Shown piece after piece: positions 22,411-23,304 of a DNA stretch of 23,304 nt. The notes under the pieces were generated by a model. The model saw only the letters and a program-made list of their open reading frames with translations. It made no database searches and was not told the origin of the DNA. Where the stretch lies: the NCBI GenBank assembly GCA_024644775.1, contig JAHEHB010000026.1, positions 1 through 23,304 of the forward strand, written 5' to 3'. This stretch comes from Deltaproteobacteria bacterium. Lineage in GTDB: Bacteria > Desulfobacterota > Desulfobacteria > Desulfobacterales > SURF-15. Position 1 is the first letter of the stretch; each line of letters starts with the position of its first letter. The position numbers and the translations under genes are program-made.

Positions 22411-23304
22411 TTTTTTTGATTCCTTTCCAAAAACGCCGTAATGGAGATTGACGGATATGTACGTCGCAATCCAGATTGGGTGCATGTTGTTCCAAAAAAA
22501 TCTCCTCCATCGGATTGGGGCAACGATCCGCAACGGCAAGCCTTTTACTCTCAGGGCAAATTCGTCGTTTCACGACCCCGGGGGGCCTATCAAGCCACTC
22601 TCCCGACATATATTGTGGAATCGCTTTTATCAACTCCGCCCATATTGGCAACGCCACCTGAGATGCGACGGCGGATAGGGTGTCGCCGCTATCAAAACCG
22701 ACCCAAACCAGCGCCAGTATCTCCGGTGTATAGCCAATGAACCAAGCGTCCCGTGAGTCATTGGTGGTCCCCGTTTTTCCGGCAACCGGCCATTTAATGC
22801 CCAAATTCTTCAACGATCGAGCCGTACCGTCAGTAACCACGCTTCGCAATAGATTACTTATCATATACGCTTTAGCGGCAGGGATCAATCTTTCGATCTT
22901 TGTATGCCGCCCTTCGATGATTTTGCCGTTTTCATCCACTACCTCTTTCAGAGATAAAGGATGCGGCTGAACACCGTCTGCAGCAAACACACAATAGGCT
23001 CGTGCCAACTCCAGGGGGGTTACTTCCAATGCACCCAGTGCGATGGCCGGGTAAGGTTGGGTAAGCCCGGATAATTTAAAGGGTTTAATATCGCTAACAA
23101 TCCGCTTAAGACCGATCTTCAGGGTCAGATTGACGGTAGCCAAATTCTGTGACTCAGCCAACGCCTGTCTGAAACTGACGACCGGTTTTGCATTTTTATC
23201 AAAATTTTTCGGCTGCCAACGCTGGCCGTCTACCACATAAACCTGCGGCTTGTTGGGCAAAGAGGAGAGTACCGTGAATTTTTCCAGTCCCGCCAGATAC
23301 ACAA
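22394..23304 (-). CDS. class A penicillin-binding protein (PBP1-type), C-terminal part, 5' end outside the window
   Basis: 302 codons are visible; the gene enters from the right edge. It begins in VYLAGLEKF, just after where the SxxK catalytic motif should be. The transpeptidase SxN motif is SQN in ALAESQNLATVNL (about 50 residues in), and KTGTT is in WPVAGKTGTTNDSRDAWFIG followed by LALVWVGFD. The layout and LARAYCVFAADG helix fit PBP1B/1A transpeptidase domains, which crosslink peptidoglycan in the periplasm; the glycosyltransferase domain would lie outside the window. After the domain is a Cys-containing tail (CPESKRLAVADRCPNP) and a basic end (RRFWKGIKKIAPRF). The stop overlaps the TTG start of the TPR lipoprotein. 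Confidence 0.92.
   Translation of the reverse strand, partial: VYLAGLEKFTVLSSLPNKPQVYVVDGQRWQPKNFDKNAKPVVSFRQALAESQNLATVNLTLKIGLKRIVSDIKPFKLSGLTQPYPAIALGALEVTPLELARAYCVFAADGVQPHPLSLKEVVDENGKIIEGRHTKIERLIPAAKAYMISNLLRSVVTDGTARSLKNLGIKWPVAGKTGTTNDSRDAWFIGYTPEILALVWVGFDSGDTLSAVASQVALPIWAELIKAIPQYMSGEWLDRPPGVVKRRICPESKRLAVADRCPNPMEEIFLEQHAPNLDCDVHIRQSPLRRFWKGIKKIAPRF

Overview
The window looks like a piece of a chromosome from an anaerobic, probably sulfate-reducing Desulfobacterota bacterium (Desulfobacteraceae-like). This is an inference from the gene set: a selenocysteine rhodanese, a dihydroorotate-dehydrogenase-like flavoprotein, two Old Yellow Enzyme family reductases, a cobalamin-type radical SAM protein, and AT-rich or GAACATCGAAC-rich intergenic repeats. 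No rRNA, tRNA or CRISPR array was seen. Most genes are on the minus strand; only mazEF, an M50 protease and the radical SAM gene are on the plus strand.

Layout. 1-4528 (all minus): the N-terminal part of an SDR-type NAD(P)-binding protein, an imperfect inverted repeat, a DUF523/DUF1722 protein, and a three-part PEP-synthase-like phosphotransferase. The last is translationally coupled (ATGA) to a pyridoxamine-phosphate-oxidase-like flavoprotein. 4529-5045 is mostly non-coding. 5046-6990: an intact livF-type ABC ATPase follows a livG whose 5' end, including Walker A, is gone. The break abuts a plus-strand mazEF module with a near-consensus promoter whose -10 box lies in a perfect 16-bp palindrome. 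7027-8504: a DHOD-like flavoprotein and, upstream, an exported rhodanese with an in-frame UGA at its active-site loop. 8788-14688: an HtpX-like protease, a YdjM-like membrane hydrolase, a dienoyl-CoA-reductase-like OYE and a class II photolyase. 15162-19548: an M50 protease with CBS domains, a B12/radical SAM protein convergent with a second OYE, and a universal stress protein. 19549-20040 is a repeat-rich gap. 20041-23304 (minus): a cell-envelope operon with the C-terminal part of a class A PBP, an overlapping TPR lipoprotein, a second unknown lipoprotein, a small helical protein and a methyltransferase.

The most striking observation is the rhodanese at 8097-8504. A TGA codon interrupts an otherwise complete domain exactly in the active-site loop, giving Cys-Gly-Sec. 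Sixteen nucleotides after it is a perfect CCGCC/GGCGG hairpin with a GGUCU loop, the layout of a bacterial SECIS element. Ordinary gene calling would cut this protein at residue 95. Other points worth a second look are the TA-associated truncation of livG, the PBP/TPR-lipoprotein overlap (resembling the PBP1b-LpoP pair of Pseudomonas), the two unknown proteins downstream of it, and the PNPOx/PEP-synthase-like coupled pair.
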